This document shows, piece after piece, positions 27,709-37,822 of a DNA stretch of 64,000 bases. Origin of the DNA: Sphingobacterium chungjuense (GTDB lineage Bacteria; Bacteroidota; Bacteroidia; Sphingobacteriales; Sphingobacteriaceae); the NCBI RefSeq assembly GCF_011316935.1, contig NZ_WLYS01000008.1, positions 62,001-126,000 of the forward strand. The letters are read 5' to 3'. The position numbers and the translations under genes are program-made. The notes beneath the pieces were generated by a model. It saw only the letters and a program-made list of their open reading frames with translations, had not been told where the DNA came from and made no database searches. Numbering within the stretch: the first letter of the stretch is position 1; the number at the start of each line of letters is the position of its first letter.

Positions 27709-29310
27709 TTATTGTTCGTTCTTATCCCACCAAACCCGTGTTGTCAGGTTGTCGCCCGTAAATTCTGAGAATCCTTGTCGTTGCAAAGCCTCCAAATAAT
27801 TGGCTTTATTGGTGAGGTTTTCATTCAATGGAATGGAAAAACGCCTGAACATTTGTCCGCCGGTCACATTTCCGGGATAGTTTACCGGCATGAGTTGCGG
27901 GTAGTTGGTGCGTCGCCAGTTGGCAAAAACTTCGTAGTCGTCCCCAAAAAGTGATACCCATTTCTGCGTATTAATCTGGGCAAATTGCGCTTCAAAGCTA
28001 CCAGCAGACAGGAATGGGTTGCTCTGTAAATAGTTGCTGATTTGCTGATCTGAAATGCGTCCGCTATGCGGTGCGACATCTGGCCAAAGTGCCCACTGCT
28101 TCATCGCAAAGGTGACTCCTTGGTTATAAGCCGCCTCGGCAGAAGTGCCATTATACCAACCGCGGATGGCAGCCTCTGCTAATAGCAATTGTGCTTCGGC
28201 AGGTCCTAAGATGATGATAGGAGAAGTGTTGTTCAGATACAATCTGGAAGGCTCCGAATAGCTGTCGAAATCAGATGGATAGGTATTCAAACTTCCATTG
28301 ACCATTCCGCGTTGCGCAGCTACGCTATTGTCCGCTCGGTAGGACCCGTCGGTATTGCGCACCCACACCACCGATAATACCGGCAACCTCGGGTCATTGG
28401 TGTTTTTGAGATGATTAATAAACGTTGCGGCATATTTTCCGCCTTCCACATTATCACCTCCGGGCGTGTTGTAGTTTCCGTTGATATAGCCATTGATTTT
28501 ATAGTTGAGGCTTCCTGGAGTAGAGGCGTAAGTAATGTAAGCCATATCGCTTTCTGCCGACATGACTCCACCGGCGATTGCCCGTTGTACCCATGTGCGT
28601 GCCAACGATTCATCTGCTCTGGTAAGGCGCATGCCGAGGCGTAGCATGAGGGTATAAGCAAATTTTTTCCAGCGCAGCACATCGCCATTATAGAATAAAT
28701 CGGCACTCCCAAAACTTGGGCTGGCTTCGTTCAGCGCAGACGCTGCTTCGTCCAGTTCGTTCAACAGGTCTTCGTAAATCTCGCGTTGGGTGTCGTATTT
28801 AGGACTTAGCGTACCCGTCTCGCCGAGTTGAGCTTCGAAATATGGAATGTCGCCCGCTACATCAGTCAACTGATGGTAGAAATAGACACGTAGAATACGG
28901 ATTAGCGCCAGCTTATTGGTGTTATCTACACCAGATTCTGCTTGGCGCTCTAATTCTCCACGGATTTGATACAGCCGGTTCAGTTTACCGATCCAGATAT
29001 TGTCTACGGTCGTACCGGTGTAAAAAAAGAATGGCGCTTCCGTACCATTAAAGCTATAATATTTGTCGCCAACACCAGCGACTTCTTTGTACGTAGAAAA
29101 GTACTGCATGCCTTGCGCAAGCACCGTATAGCTGTCTTGCGGTAGATCCAACAAGGCGCCCGTAAACATAAATTCTGGAATAACTTCGTCGATGCGGTTT
29201 ACATCTCGATTCATTTCTGTAAGCGATTCCGGGTTGCAGCTTATGCAACCGAGCATAGCCAAGCTGCTGTAGACAAAATGCCGTATTCTGATAGATAGAA
29301 TTGTTTTCAT
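27709..29310 (-). CDS. SusD/RagB-family outer membrane lipoprotein (SusD-like_2 type)
   Basis: The 533-residue protein has a lipoprotein signal ending 'AMLGCISC' (Cys22 or Cys25 lipidated). The fold is of the SusD-like_2 group, seen in 'KWKKFAYTLMLRLGMRL'-like text ('RWKKFAYTLMLRLGMRLTR' around residues 207-225) and 'ILGPAEAQLLLAEAAIRGW' near 376-394. It caps the SusC encoded 11 bp upstream and binds the imported compound. This group is often linked to small or peptide-like substrates and not only to glycans, which fits the enzymes of this operon. Confidence 0.93.
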   Translation of the reverse strand: MKTILSIRIRHFVYSSLAMLGCISCNPESLTEMNRDVNRIDEVIPEFMFTGALLDLPQDSYTVLAQGMQYFSTYKEVAGVGDKYYSFNGTEAPFFFYTGTTVDNIWIGKLNRLYQIRGELERQAESGVDNTNKLALIRILRVYFYHQLTDVAGDIPYFEAQLGETGTLSPKYDTQREIYEDLLNELDEAASALNEASPSFGSADLFYNGDVLRWKKFAYTLMLRLGMRLTRADESLARTWVQRAIAGGVMSAESDMAYITYASTPGSLNYKINGYINGNYNTPGGDNVEGGKYAATFINHLKNTNDPRLPVLSVVWVRNTDGSYRADNSVAAQRGMVNGSLNTYPSDFDSYSEPSRLYLNNTSPIIILGPAEAQLLLAEAAIRGWYNGTSAEAAYNQGVTFAMKQWALWPDVAPHSGRISDQQISNYLQSNPFLSAGSFEAQFAQINTQKWVSLFGDDYEVFANWRRTNYPQLMPVNYPGNVTGGQMFRRFSIPLNENLTNKANYLEALQRQGFSEFTGDNLTTRVWWDKNEQ

Positions 29311-29321
29311 GATAGCGTCTG

Positions 29322-32300
29322 TTAGAATTTAACACTTAAATTGAATCCGAAATTTCTGGTTCGTGGTTCACCCGTGCCGGCAGTACCGGTCGCATTACCC
29401 ACCGTCTGCTGCATTTCCGGATCCAAGCCTGCTTCCCGTACCGCTTTGTCCCGGTACAGAATTGCAAGGTTACGTCCGACCAGACCAATACTTGCCGATT
29501 CGATACCACGGATACCCAATTTGTTTCCAGGAATACGATAGCTGAAGATCAGTTCACGCAGTTTCACAAAGTCGGTGCTGAATGTTTGGAGTTCGGAATA
29601 CATCACTCCACGATTATTATAATAGGTGTCTAGTTGATCCTGAGGCCATAGTTTGCTAAATGGATTACCCTCTTTGTCGACGCCCTCCACCAATAATCCT
29701 TCTGGATTATCTCTTCCTGGTAAGGTGTTTTGGGTGAGGCCAAATCGCATCGCATAGGTCCACATATTGTTGAAGGCTACCGCACCAAATTTGGCGTCCA
29801 ATAAGAAGCTTAAAGAGAAATCTTTGTAGCGGAATTGATTATTTAACCCCAACATATGCGGCGGATTAGCAATTCCAAGATCGGCTTCTATACGCTCCTC
29901 ATAGCCACTGGTGGCGTTGTAGACCTGGCGGCCTTGCTCGTCTTTCAATAACTTCCATCCGCGAACTGTTCCGTAAGGCATTCCTACTGCATTCAAGATG
30001 CGTACAGCGCCTGAAATACCCGTTCCGACTTCTACAAATTCTAATCCGGGAGCTAATTCAACAATTTTACTTTGGTTGTACGTGTAATTAAAGGTGACAT
30101 TCCAGCTGAAATCGTTTTTCTGTATAGGAGTTCCTGTCACCATTAACTCGACGCCCTTGTTGGCAATCTTCCCTGCGTTAATAAATCCAGACAGAAATCC
30201 GCTCGTTTGAGAGATATTTGGTTTCAGAATGTCGTCGGTGGTGATGCGGCTGTAGTACGTCGCATCGATACCCAATCGGTTTTGGAAAAAATTCATCTCA
30301 AATCCACCTTCGGTAGTAGTTACCGTCAGCGGACGAAGATTGACATCGATCAGGTCGCTGGTTCCGTCTTGCACAGTAATTCCGCGAAATCCGCCTGTCC
30401 GTATTTCGTACATACGGATTACATCTCCAGGTCCAACGTTACTACTGCCCACCTGCGCCCAGTTGGCGCGCAGCTTCAAGAAGTTCATTTTCCAAGGTAG
30501 CGTCACTAAGTCTGAGACAATGAAACTACCGCCAACAGAAGGGTAGAAGATGGAGTTCATCTCCCGATTCAAGGTCGAAAACCAATCCTGACGGCCAGTC
30601 AAAGTCAGGTTTAAAAATGATTTGTAGTTGAGATCTGCTTGCCCAAAAACGGAGTTGGTGCCCCATCGGGTATCTATTCTGTTGGGATTGTCCAACACCG
30701 ACAGGTTGGTGTAGCTGATGAAATTCGGAACGATAAATTCACGACCACTAATGCTGCTTAAGGTATACGCATTCCGATCTGCCTGACCACCCACCATCAG
30801 ATTCACACCAAAATTTTCGGAAACTTCTGGTGCATAATTAATGATACCTAAATAGTTTGTTTTTACGTTTTGCTCTTGGTTGGAGTTAAATAGACCGCGC
30901 GGCGTAAAAGCTGTTCCAATTGGACTATAATCCATGTAATCAATCGATTCCCAGTCGCGCGCTATTGTACCACGAGCATATAGGTTGTCGGTGAAGTTGA
31001 CCTTGGCAGAAAACTGTCCGATGAAGCGGTCGCGCGCATCGCTGTTTCCGGTATTGTTAACGACAAACCAAGGGTTAGGTGCCGCTGGTACTGGATTCCA
31101 AGGAATTTCATTTCCATTGGCGTCTGCCCCTGGCTTCAGGGAATTGATGTCTACCGTATTACCGATCAAGTAGACCGCCCAAGAAGGATTGCGTTCCGCA
31201 TAACCCACTCCGGCAATGTTATTTCTATTTTCTAAGTTATATTGGATGGTAGATTCTAGTTCCAGAAAGTTGTTTTTACCTAATTTAGATTGTAAGCTCA
31301 GATTGCCTGTTTTTCGCTTGAATGTAGAGTTAGGTGTTTGTGCCTGCGAACGTAAATCGGAGAGCGATACCCGATAATTGATTGCTTCGGATCCGCCGCT
31401 AAAGGCCAGGGAGTTCGTGAAATCTACGCTGGGCTGGTAGAAGCTGTTGATATTGTCTTTCACATTTACGGCAGAATAAGGACGAACTACGCCATCAAAT
31501 TGAACTACGGGTGATCCATCGATCGGCGCACCGTACGATAAGCGACCGGCGCTGAGCGCTTGGGCTTGTGTCGTTGGCTTAACCCCGTCATTGCCCGATC
31601 CGTATTTATATTGAAAGTTAGGGTAGGCACTCGGCGTGCCGACCATGACGTTGGATCTGAATTCGATACCGATGCCTTGTCGAGCGGCTCCTTTTTTGGT
31701 AGTAATTAAGATAACACCGTTGGCTGCCTGACTGCCATACAAAGCCGCTGCAGCACCACTTTTTAAAACCGTCATCGACTCGATATCGTCGGGATTAAGA
31801 CTTGAGATACCATCACCACGGTCAATATTCAGTCCGGTCGTATTGGTACCGCCACCTTTATTATTATTGTTCATCGGGATGCCATTTATCACATATAATG
31901 GCTGCTGATTGCTGTTTAGTGATCCATTTCCCCGAATCACCACCCGACTAGACCCCCCCGGGCCAGAGGCTATTTGTGTCGCATCCACTCCGGCTATTTT
32001 TCCGGTCAATGCGTTGGCTACATTTGTTTCTCGCGCTTCATTGAGCGAAGATCCACTAATCTCCGCACTCGAATAGGCTAGTGTTTTACGCTTCCGTTCT
32101 ATGCCTAATGCCGTGACGACTACCTCTTCCACCGTATTAGAAGAGTCTGCCAAAACAATGTCATAGTGGTTTTTATCGTCCAATGGGATACTGGTAGAGC
32201 GGTAGCCCACGTAAGAAATCTGTAATGTGCCTCTCGAAGGGACGGTTAAGGCGAACTTGCCCGCAGCATCTGTATAGGTGCTTTGTGTCGTCGTTCCTCT

Positions 32301-32777
32301 CAAGGTGACTGACGCTCCCGCCAGATTAGTTCCTACCTCGTCGCGCACGGCACCGGTAATTCGACGTGTACTTGTATCTTGCCGTGCTGTTGTAGCTTTA
32401 GAAAGCGCATTTTTACGCTTGACCAATACCATATCTTTTTTGATGGAGTAGGTGACTGGCTGTTTTTCGAACATCGCATCAAGAATCGTAATAATCGATG
32501 CATTCGTATATTGAAGTGTGACAGGTTTTGTGCCTTGTAAATCGGAGGCGACGTATAGAAAGTCGTAGCCGGTCTGCTTTCGTAGGCTTTCAAATACCTT
32601 CTCTAAAGACTCATTCTTGACTTGAATGGTAGCATGTTGTGCAAATACAGCAGCATCCACCTGAGCGATGAATAGCAAACAGGCTACCGTAAGCTTGAGC
32701 AAGGTCTTGAGCCGAGTAAGGCAAAAAGATGTGAGGCTGTTCCTTTTTTGGACAGCAAAATTTTCATATAATTGCAT
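29322..32777 (-). CDS. SusC/RagA-family TonB-linked outer membrane protein with STN domain
   Basis: The 1151-residue protein has a signal peptide (cleavage after about residue 47, 'AAVFAQ'), an STN secretin/TonB N-terminal domain (about 50-122), a carboxypeptidase-regulatory-like domain (138-212), the plug (about 225-345, with 'PLYVINGIPMNN' and 'GISSLNPDDIESMTVLKSG') and the 22-strand barrel ending in 'FGFNLSVKF'. The STN domain passes the substrate signal to the FecR anti-sigma factor encoded next to it, so uptake and induction are linked. The TonB box region is 'EEVVVTALG'. It transports the operon's substrate across the outer membrane together with the following SusD. Confidence 0.96.
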   Translation of the reverse strand: MQLYENFAVQKRNSLTSFCLTRLKTLLKLTVACLLFIAQVDAAVFAQHATIQVKNESLEKVFESLRKQTGYDFLYVASDLQGTKPVTLQYTNASIITILDAMFEKQPVTYSIKKDMVLVKRKNALSKATTARQDTSTRRITGAVRDEVGTNLAGASVTLRGTTTQSTYTDAAGKFALTVPSRGTLQISYVGYRSTSIPLDDKNHYDIVLADSSNTVEEVVVTALGIERKRKTLAYSSAEISGSSLNEARETNVANALTGKIAGVDATQIASGPGGSSRVVIRGNGSLNSNQQPLYVINGIPMNNNNKGGGTNTTGLNIDRGDGISSLNPDDIESMTVLKSGAAAALYGSQAANGVILITTKKGAARQGIGIEFRSNVMVGTPSAYPNFQYKYGSGNDGVKPTTQAQALSAGRLSYGAPIDGSPVVQFDGVVRPYSAVNVKDNINSFYQPSVDFTNSLAFSGGSEAINYRVSLSDLRSQAQTPNSTFKRKTGNLSLQSKLGKNNFLELESTIQYNLENRNNIAGVGYAERNPSWAVYLIGNTVDINSLKPGADANGNEIPWNPVPAAPNPWFVVNNTGNSDARDRFIGQFSAKVNFTDNLYARGTIARDWESIDYMDYSPIGTAFTPRGLFNSNQEQNVKTNYLGIINYAPEVSENFGVNLMVGGQADRNAYTLSSISGREFIVPNFISYTNLSVLDNPNRIDTRWGTNSVFGQADLNYKSFLNLTLTGRQDWFSTLNREMNSIFYPSVGGSFIVSDLVTLPWKMNFLKLRANWAQVGSSNVGPGDVIRMYEIRTGGFRGITVQDGTSDLIDVNLRPLTVTTTEGGFEMNFFQNRLGIDATYYSRITTDDILKPNISQTSGFLSGFINAGKIANKGVELMVTGTPIQKNDFSWNVTFNYTYNQSKIVELAPGLEFVEVGTGISGAVRILNAVGMPYGTVRGWKLLKDEQGRQVYNATSGYEERIEADLGIANPPHMLGLNNQFRYKDFSLSFLLDAKFGAVAFNNMWTYAMRFGLTQNTLPGRDNPEGLLVEGVDKEGNPFSKLWPQDQLDTYYNNRGVMYSELQTFSTDFVKLRELIFSYRIPGNKLGIRGIESASIGLVGRNLAILYRDKAVREAGLDPEMQQTVGNATGTAGTGEPRTRNFGFNLSVKF

Positions 32778-32820
32778 GTTATAGGTTAGTTAGAATTGTT
32801 ACCGCAATTGTTTGACCTGA

Positions 32821-32871
32821 AGGCATCGTAATTAGTGCCTAATGAACCGGACGTGTTAGAGCACTCCGGTT
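32821..32871. other. Paired small hairpins between fecR and susC genes
   Basis: AGGCA...TGCCT (32821-32840) and AACCGGA...TCCGGTT (32845-32871) are two adjacent inverted repeats in the 104-bp gap. The T-rich side follows the second hairpin only on the plus strand, where no gene needs a terminator. On the minus strand they may slow transcription or stabilise the susC message. Confidence 0.4.
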
Positions 32872-32881
32872 TTTGTTTTTC

Positions 32882-34057
32882 TTAGGGCATGATGATCACC
32901 TCCCTTCCTTGCCTTTTGATGTGGAATCCTCCCAATACGGAGAGGTAATCTATGAGTTCGTCTATAGTACGTTTTTTAGAGAATGTACCTCCGAATTTTG
33001 TTTGACTGATCTTGCCATCAAATTGAACGTCAATACCATACCAACGGGATACTTCATGCATAATTTCCATGATGTCCTTTTGCTGAAACACAAAGTAGCC
33101 ATCTTTATTCGCTAAAATATCAGATACATCGACATCTTTTACGGTAGCGCTTCCTGCTTTTTGCCATGCCCATTGCTGATTAGGCTTAAGCTTTTGGTTT
33201 TGTTTATTGGTGCTTACGTCCACTTTACCCTCTACTAAAGTGGTCGTTTTTTTAGTATCATCAGGATAGGCACGAATATGAAACTCGGTTCCCGTCGCTC
33301 GGACATGGAAATCTTGACTATTAACGATGAATGGATGAGCGGTGTTGGAGGCGACCTCAAAAAATCCTTCGCCCAATAGATAAAGATGACGTTCATCGGC
33401 AGCAAACTGTGCAGGAAATCGTAACACACTTTCTGTATTTAGCCATATTTTTGATCCGTCCGAAAGTAAGAGATGGAGATCTCTTCCAGCAGGTACGCTG
33501 ATGGTATGGAGGATCTTAGAATTGATACCCGTCTCATCAGCTAGTTTGTACTGCAATGTATTGTTAGCATGCTTGATCAGAATGGTCTTGCCGATGATCA
33601 ATTCTTCGTTTGTTGGTAAGCTGTCGATCAAGTAGTCTTTTCCTGCCACATTAATTTTGAATGAGGTTGGAGTCAATGTATTTTCTACCGCAGGAATAGC
33701 GTTAAGGTTTGCCAGATCTTGTTGCTTCATCTGATTCTGTTGTGCATACCAGATTATAGAAAAGATGGCTAAAAGGAATAGTGCCGCAATAGGTAGTAAG
33801 TATTTTTTGAGAAGTGGAATAAATGTCTTGGGTATTGCTCCCTTACTCATGTCATTATGAAGCAACTGCTCTCGATCAAGCTTATCTATGCCTGCTAGAA
33901 GGCGATCTTTCAGTACTTTCTCGTCTGTAATAGCAACTTTTATGTGTTCGTCTGCTCCACGCTTGATCAGCCAAAGATTAATGAGTTGACGTTCCTCGTC
34001 TGTGCAAGATCCATCCAGGTATTTATTTAGCAAGTTGTCGAACTCGTCGCGAAGCAT
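32882..34057 (-). CDS. FecR-family anti-sigma factor
   Basis: The 391-residue protein has a cytoplasmic N-terminal sigma-binding part (1-80), one transmembrane helix (about 86-105), a periplasmic FecR domain (about 185-280, with 'VPAGRDLHLLLSDGSKIWLN' and 'GEGFFEV') and a C-terminal DUF4974/STN-like domain ('FVFQQKDIMEIMHEVSRWYG' and 'GTFSKKRTIDEL'). It holds the ECF sigma factor inactive until the STN domain of the loaded SusC contacts it. The gene lies between those of the sigma factor and SusC, the standard order. Confidence 0.96.
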   Translation of the reverse strand: MLRDEFDNLLNKYLDGSCTDEERQLINLWLIKRGADEHIKVAITDEKVLKDRLLAGIDKLDREQLLHNDMSKGAIPKTFIPLLKKYLLPIAALFLLAIFSIIWYAQQNQMKQQDLANLNAIPAVENTLTPTSFKINVAGKDYLIDSLPTNEELIIGKTILIKHANNTLQYKLADETGINSKILHTISVPAGRDLHLLLSDGSKIWLNTESVLRFPAQFAADERHLYLLGEGFFEVASNTAHPFIVNSQDFHVRATGTEFHIRAYPDDTKKTTTLVEGKVDVSTNKQNQKLKPNQQWAWQKAGSATVKDVDVSDILANKDGYFVFQQKDIMEIMHEVSRWYGIDVQFDGKISQTKFGGTFSKKRTIDELIDYLSVLGGFHIKRQGREVIIMP

Positions 34058-34158
34058 TGTTTGTTGGGTTAGTTATACTATGAAGTGTCTAAAACAATGC
34101 TTTGGTAGTATGTGAAAATTAAAATAATTTTCAAATTGCTGATTTACAGTGTATTATT

Positions 34159-34755
34159 TTACATTTGAATAACGGTTACCAATGCTTTATAGACGCTGAT
34201 TGCACCTACGGACTTAGCAAAATACACTTTGTCTATACCTTTTCTCAGTTGTTTTAATGAAAGACTTACCTGCTTTTTTACAGTATTTTCTGAAATAGAC
34301 AGTCGTTGTGCAATTTCTTTGTAGGATAGTTGCTCATCTCTGCTCAGTAAAAAGATTTCACGCATCCGCGGTGATAATTGTTGGATCTCTTTCTGAATAA
34401 AATCAGCCAATTCTTTTGCATTAATCTCTTCCAGTGGCTTATCGGTCTGATCGGGGAAATAGTGATATAAATCTTGGATCAGTTGACGCTGCTTACTATT
34501 CTTTTTGATGCTTTTTACCGCTTTATGATGGATAATGGTGTACATATATGCTTTCAAGGACTGCACATGCATCAGCTTTTTCCTGTTTTCCCAAATAGTG
34601 GCGAATGTGTCCTGAAGAATATCCACGCTCTCTTCCTCATCGTTCAATATTCTGTTGGTGTATAGGAAAAATTCCTTCCAATAGGTATTGAAAAAAATGG
34701 AAAATGCTCTATTATCACTGGATATTAAGCCTGTTAATAGTTGCTTTTCATTCAT
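34159..34755 (-). CDS. ECF-type RNA polymerase sigma factor
   Basis: The 198-residue protein has region 2 ('FSIFFNTYWKEFFLYTNRI' and 'SVDILQDTFATIWENR') and region 4 ('LSPRMREIFLLSRDEQLS' and 'YKEIAQRLSISENTVKKQV') of an ECF sigma factor of the Bacteroidota FecI-like group. It directs RNA polymerase to the promoters of its own susCD operon when FecR releases it. I use the ATG at 34755; the frame continues three codons upstream to a TTG. Confidence 0.95.
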   Translation of the reverse strand: MNEKQLLTGLISSDNRAFSIFFNTYWKEFFLYTNRILNDEEESVDILQDTFATIWENRKKLMHVQSLKAYMYTIIHHKAVKSIKKNSKQRQLIQDLYHYFPDQTDKPLEEINAKELADFIQKEIQQLSPRMREIFLLSRDEQLSYKEIAQRLSISENTVKKQVSLSLKQLRKGIDKVYFAKSVGAISVYKALVTVIQM

Positions 34756-35186
34756 AATAAGCAAATTTTAGGTCATGTGGATGCTGACCTGAACTTCAAT
34801 TATTTTGGTAGTTAGCATAAACTTAGCAAAATAATTCATTAAATATTAATAGTTTTTTAATGAGAAGAAGGTATTTGTGTCAATTTTTGTATTAATGAAC
34901 TCTCCATCGAGAACCGTAAGTCGGTAGGCGGTGATAAGCGTTTCGCTGGTATAATAGTGCAAAATTTGAGGCTTTACATATCCGAGAAAAGATAATCGCT
35001 ATGGTAAAAGGTTGCATGACTAGCTTAATACAATGTCCACGTAGCACGGAATTATTACCGCAATTACCCTGTTTTTGCACAGAAATTTATATTTTTAGAT
35101 ATCATACAAGAACGACGGTATAAATTTTGCAATTAGTATTATCATATCAGAATACCGCTTTTATAAAATCTCAGTAATAGACTAAA
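34756..35186. other. Divergent intergenic region, sigma factor and TPR genes
   Basis: About 430 bases contain the promoters of two divergent genes, but I cannot assign exact elements. An inverted repeat AGGTCA-N9-TGACCT (34770-34790) lies just upstream of the sigma factor start and could be a regulator site. No gene is visible. Confidence 0.4.
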
Positions 35187-37715
35187 ATGACAATGCCACA
35201 GATGATTGATCACAATCGCTTAAAAAATATATTGACCGGAGTTTTTTCATTCGTAGTAATCACCGCGTACGCGCAAGAAGGAGCGAAGAAACAAGAACAA
35301 AGTCAGCCAACCGAGAGGAAAGAGGCTGCCACATCCATGATGGATTCGATCACGGTGGTGCGTGATTATCGCCCCATGTTGGCGGATGCGGTGAAAATAC
35401 GCCGCAGCCCGGATATGAATATAGACCGAAAAGCGCTTGAGAATGAGATGCGCCGAACTGCTGCAGCCATTTACTTCCAGAAAAATCGGTATAGAGAAGC
35501 TTACCATATGCCGCTGCCGCAAAGGTATCCTAATGCTTTGCAGAGCAATATCGACAATAACCGAATTGGTATTTTGGCTTATCGGGCTGGCGAGTTCGAC
35601 CGATCCAGATCTATCTTGGAGCAGGTAAAGCCGTTAGATGCCTTTTATCAAAGTTCACTAATCGCTTTGGGGCATACCGATGTGCAGATAGGCAACAAGA
35701 GCCGGGCACGCGATGCTTTTTACAAAGCATCGCGATTAAATTATGATGAAGAGCTACGAGCAGATGCCCTGTTCAATTATGGCAAAGTACTAACAGAGTT
35801 GGACTCCGTCCAAAATTCGATACGACCGCTCAATGAATTCATCGCATTGAAATACGCGGACTATAAGAATGATACAGAAAAAGCGGAGACCACAGAAATG
35901 CGATTAGCCGATGTGTTATCCGGTACCAGCAATTTTCAGGCAGCGGTATATCTTTTAGAATCTTTTCAAGATCGGGACCGCCAAGCGGATCGCGTGTATC
36001 AGAAGATCACCTATTTCCGTGGTTTGGAATTCTATAACGAACGCGCGTTTGAAAACAGTATATCCATGTTTATGCGATCGGAGAAGTTTGCTTTTGATGA
36101 AGAAATGGCTGCGCTAGCAACCTATTGGAAAGCAGAGGCTATGTATGAAGTGCGCAAATATGCCGAGGCGGTAGACAATTTCTCTCAGTTCCTAAGATTG
36201 CCTGCTGCGCGGCAAACTACCGTATATAATTATGCAAATTATGCCTTAGCCTACGCCGCATTCCGAATCAACAGATACAGTATGGCGGCAGAGTATTTAG
36301 AGCGTTTCTTAGCCTCTAGCGAAGGCACGTCAGATAAAAACATACAATATGATGTATTGGCTCGTCTGGGCGATGCTTACCTTTCGATGCGCAACTATGG
36401 TCGAGCCAAAGATTACTACAATCAGCTTATTAAGGAGAAAGCCCCTAATCAGGATTATGCCTTATTCCAACAAGGTATTATTCAAGGTTTGCAGGGCGAC
36501 AAGGAAGGTAAATTGAAAACATTGCGTGCGGTGGTAGATAGATTTCCAAATTCGAATTACGCAGATGACGTCGCTTTTGAGATCCCGTATATGTATTTCA
36601 CTTCCGGAGATTATGACGCGGCTATTGATGGTTTGCAGCGAATGATCAAAAAGTACCCGAGAAGCAGCTATGTTCCTCGTGCCCTAATGACGATTGGCTT
36701 AGTTCAGTACAATAAGAATGACACCGAAGCGGCTTTGGCCACCTTCGAAAAAGTAGTCAAAGAATATTCTACAACAGGAGAAGCAGCCCAAGCTTTACAT
36801 TCTATCGAAAATATTTATCTGGATCAGGGAGATGCTACCAGTTATATTCGATACGCTACAGGTACAAATGTTACCGATCTTAGTCCTTCCGAATTAGATA
36901 ATCTAGCCTTCCAAGCAGGCAACACATTGTTTTCGAGAGGACAATACGCCGCAGCTGTGGAGGCCATCAATGCTTATTTTGATAAATTTCCCAAACCTCG
37001 ACAAGAGAAACATGCCCGTTATATCCGCGGCGTGAGTTTTTACCATACAGGAAAACCAAAAGAAGCATTGCACGACTTGAACATTATCCTGAATACTTGG
37101 ACCAGTGCGTACACCAAGAATACGTTGGTGACCGTAGCGGCATTATACCTGGACTTGAAGCAGTACAATGAAGCAATCGTACATCTCAAAAAACTGGAGC
37201 TAAACCCAGATTATAAAGATAAATACGGTTATGCAGTAACCAATTTGATGATGTGTTATTTCGAGATTGGTGATTTTGAGCAGATGGAGAAGTATGCTAA
37301 GTTGGTCAGAAACTATAGTCAGGCAACCGACGCGGAATTGGCGATGGTGCACTTGTATACGGCAAAGGCAAAACAAAAAAATGGTGATAAGCAAACGGCA
37401 TTAAAAGAACTCAACTTAGCGGCGTCAAAGAGTCAATCGGCAGCCAGCGCGGAGGCAAGATATCTGGTCGGACTAAAGCAATACGAAGATAAAGAGTATG
37501 ATAAAGCGCTTAAGTCGGCTTTTGATGTGATTGAGAATATGGATGAACAGGAATATTGGGTGGCCAAGAGCTTCATTCTACTCGCAGACACTTATGCACG
37601 CAAAGGCAATACGCTTCAAGCAAGAAGTACGCTAGAAAGTATCATTCAGAATTATACCGAGGAGGACGATATTGTGCCCGCAGCGAAAGAGCGTTTGCAA
37701 AAATTGAAAAAGTAA
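35187..37715 (+). CDS. Exported TPR-repeat protein
   Basis: The 842-residue protein has a signal peptide ('ILTGVFSFVVITAYAQEG') and then TPR-type helical hairpins over nearly its whole length (about 130-840). Examples are 'GRAKDYYNQLIKEKAPNQDY', 'YDAAIDGLQRMIKKYPRSSY' and 'TEAALATFEKVVKEYSTTGE'. Some repeats have the YbgF/BamD-like 'FP(N/K)' ends of envelope TPR proteins. It likely scaffolds protein complexes in the periplasm or at the outer membrane; related proteins occur near TonB and gliding or porin genes. It has no enzymatic motif. A weak A/T hairpin follows at 37777-37797. Confidence 0.88.
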   Translation: MTMPQMIDHNRLKNILTGVFSFVVITAYAQEGAKKQEQSQPTERKEAATSMMDSITVVRDYRPMLADAVKIRRSPDMNIDRKALENEMRRTAAAIYFQKNRYREAYHMPLPQRYPNALQSNIDNNRIGILAYRAGEFDRSRSILEQVKPLDAFYQSSLIALGHTDVQIGNKSRARDAFYKASRLNYDEELRADALFNYGKVLTELDSVQNSIRPLNEFIALKYADYKNDTEKAETTEMRLADVLSGTSNFQAAVYLLESFQDRDRQADRVYQKITYFRGLEFYNERAFENSISMFMRSEKFAFDEEMAALATYWKAEAMYEVRKYAEAVDNFSQFLRLPAARQTTVYNYANYALAYAAFRINRYSMAAEYLERFLASSEGTSDKNIQYDVLARLGDAYLSMRNYGRAKDYYNQLIKEKAPNQDYALFQQGIIQGLQGDKEGKLKTLRAVVDRFPNSNYADDVAFEIPYMYFTSGDYDAAIDGLQRMIKKYPRSSYVPRALMTIGLVQYNKNDTEAALATFEKVVKEYSTTGEAAQALHSIENIYLDQGDATSYIRYATGTNVTDLSPSELDNLAFQAGNTLFSRGQYAAAVEAINAYFDKFPKPRQEKHARYIRGVSFYHTGKPKEALHDLNIILNTWTSAYTKNTLVTVAALYLDLKQYNEAIVHLKKLELNPDYKDKYGYAVTNLMMCYFEIGDFEQMEKYAKLVRNYSQATDAELAMVHLYTAKAKQKNGDKQTALKELNLAASKSQSAASAEARYLVGLKQYEDKEYDKALKSAFDVIENMDEQEYWVAKSFILLADTYARKGNTLQARSTLESIIQNYTEEDDIVPAAKERLQKLKK

Positions 37716-37776
37716 AAGGGAGACTGGTGCCTGGAGTTTTTATCCTTTATTGAAAGCATACATGTAATGTATATCT

Positions 37777-37797
37777 GGTTTTTTTATTATAAAAACC
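37777..37797 (+). terminator. Weak A/T-rich terminator after TPR gene
   Basis: GGTTTTT (37777-37783) pairs with AAAAACC (37791-37797) across a short loop. The stem is short and the T-run is inside it, so termination is uncertain. Confidence 0.3.
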
Positions 37798-37808
37798 GTG
37801 ATATTTAT

Positions 37809-37816
37809 TAGATTTG
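37809..37816 (+). promoter_or_regulatory. -7-like element before GH84 gene
   Basis: TAGATTTG matches TAnnTTTG, but it ends only 6 bp before the ATG at 37823. A transcript from it would have almost no leader, so it may be chance. Confidence 0.25.
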
Positions 37817-37822
37817 GCTATT

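Noticed and set aside
34770..34790. Inverted repeat AGGTCA-N9-TGACCT upstream of the sigma factor gene
   Set aside because: Six-base arms occur often by chance, no second copy was seen at the susC or fecR starts, and ECF operons of this type need no extra regulator. Kept only as a remark in the intergenic entry.
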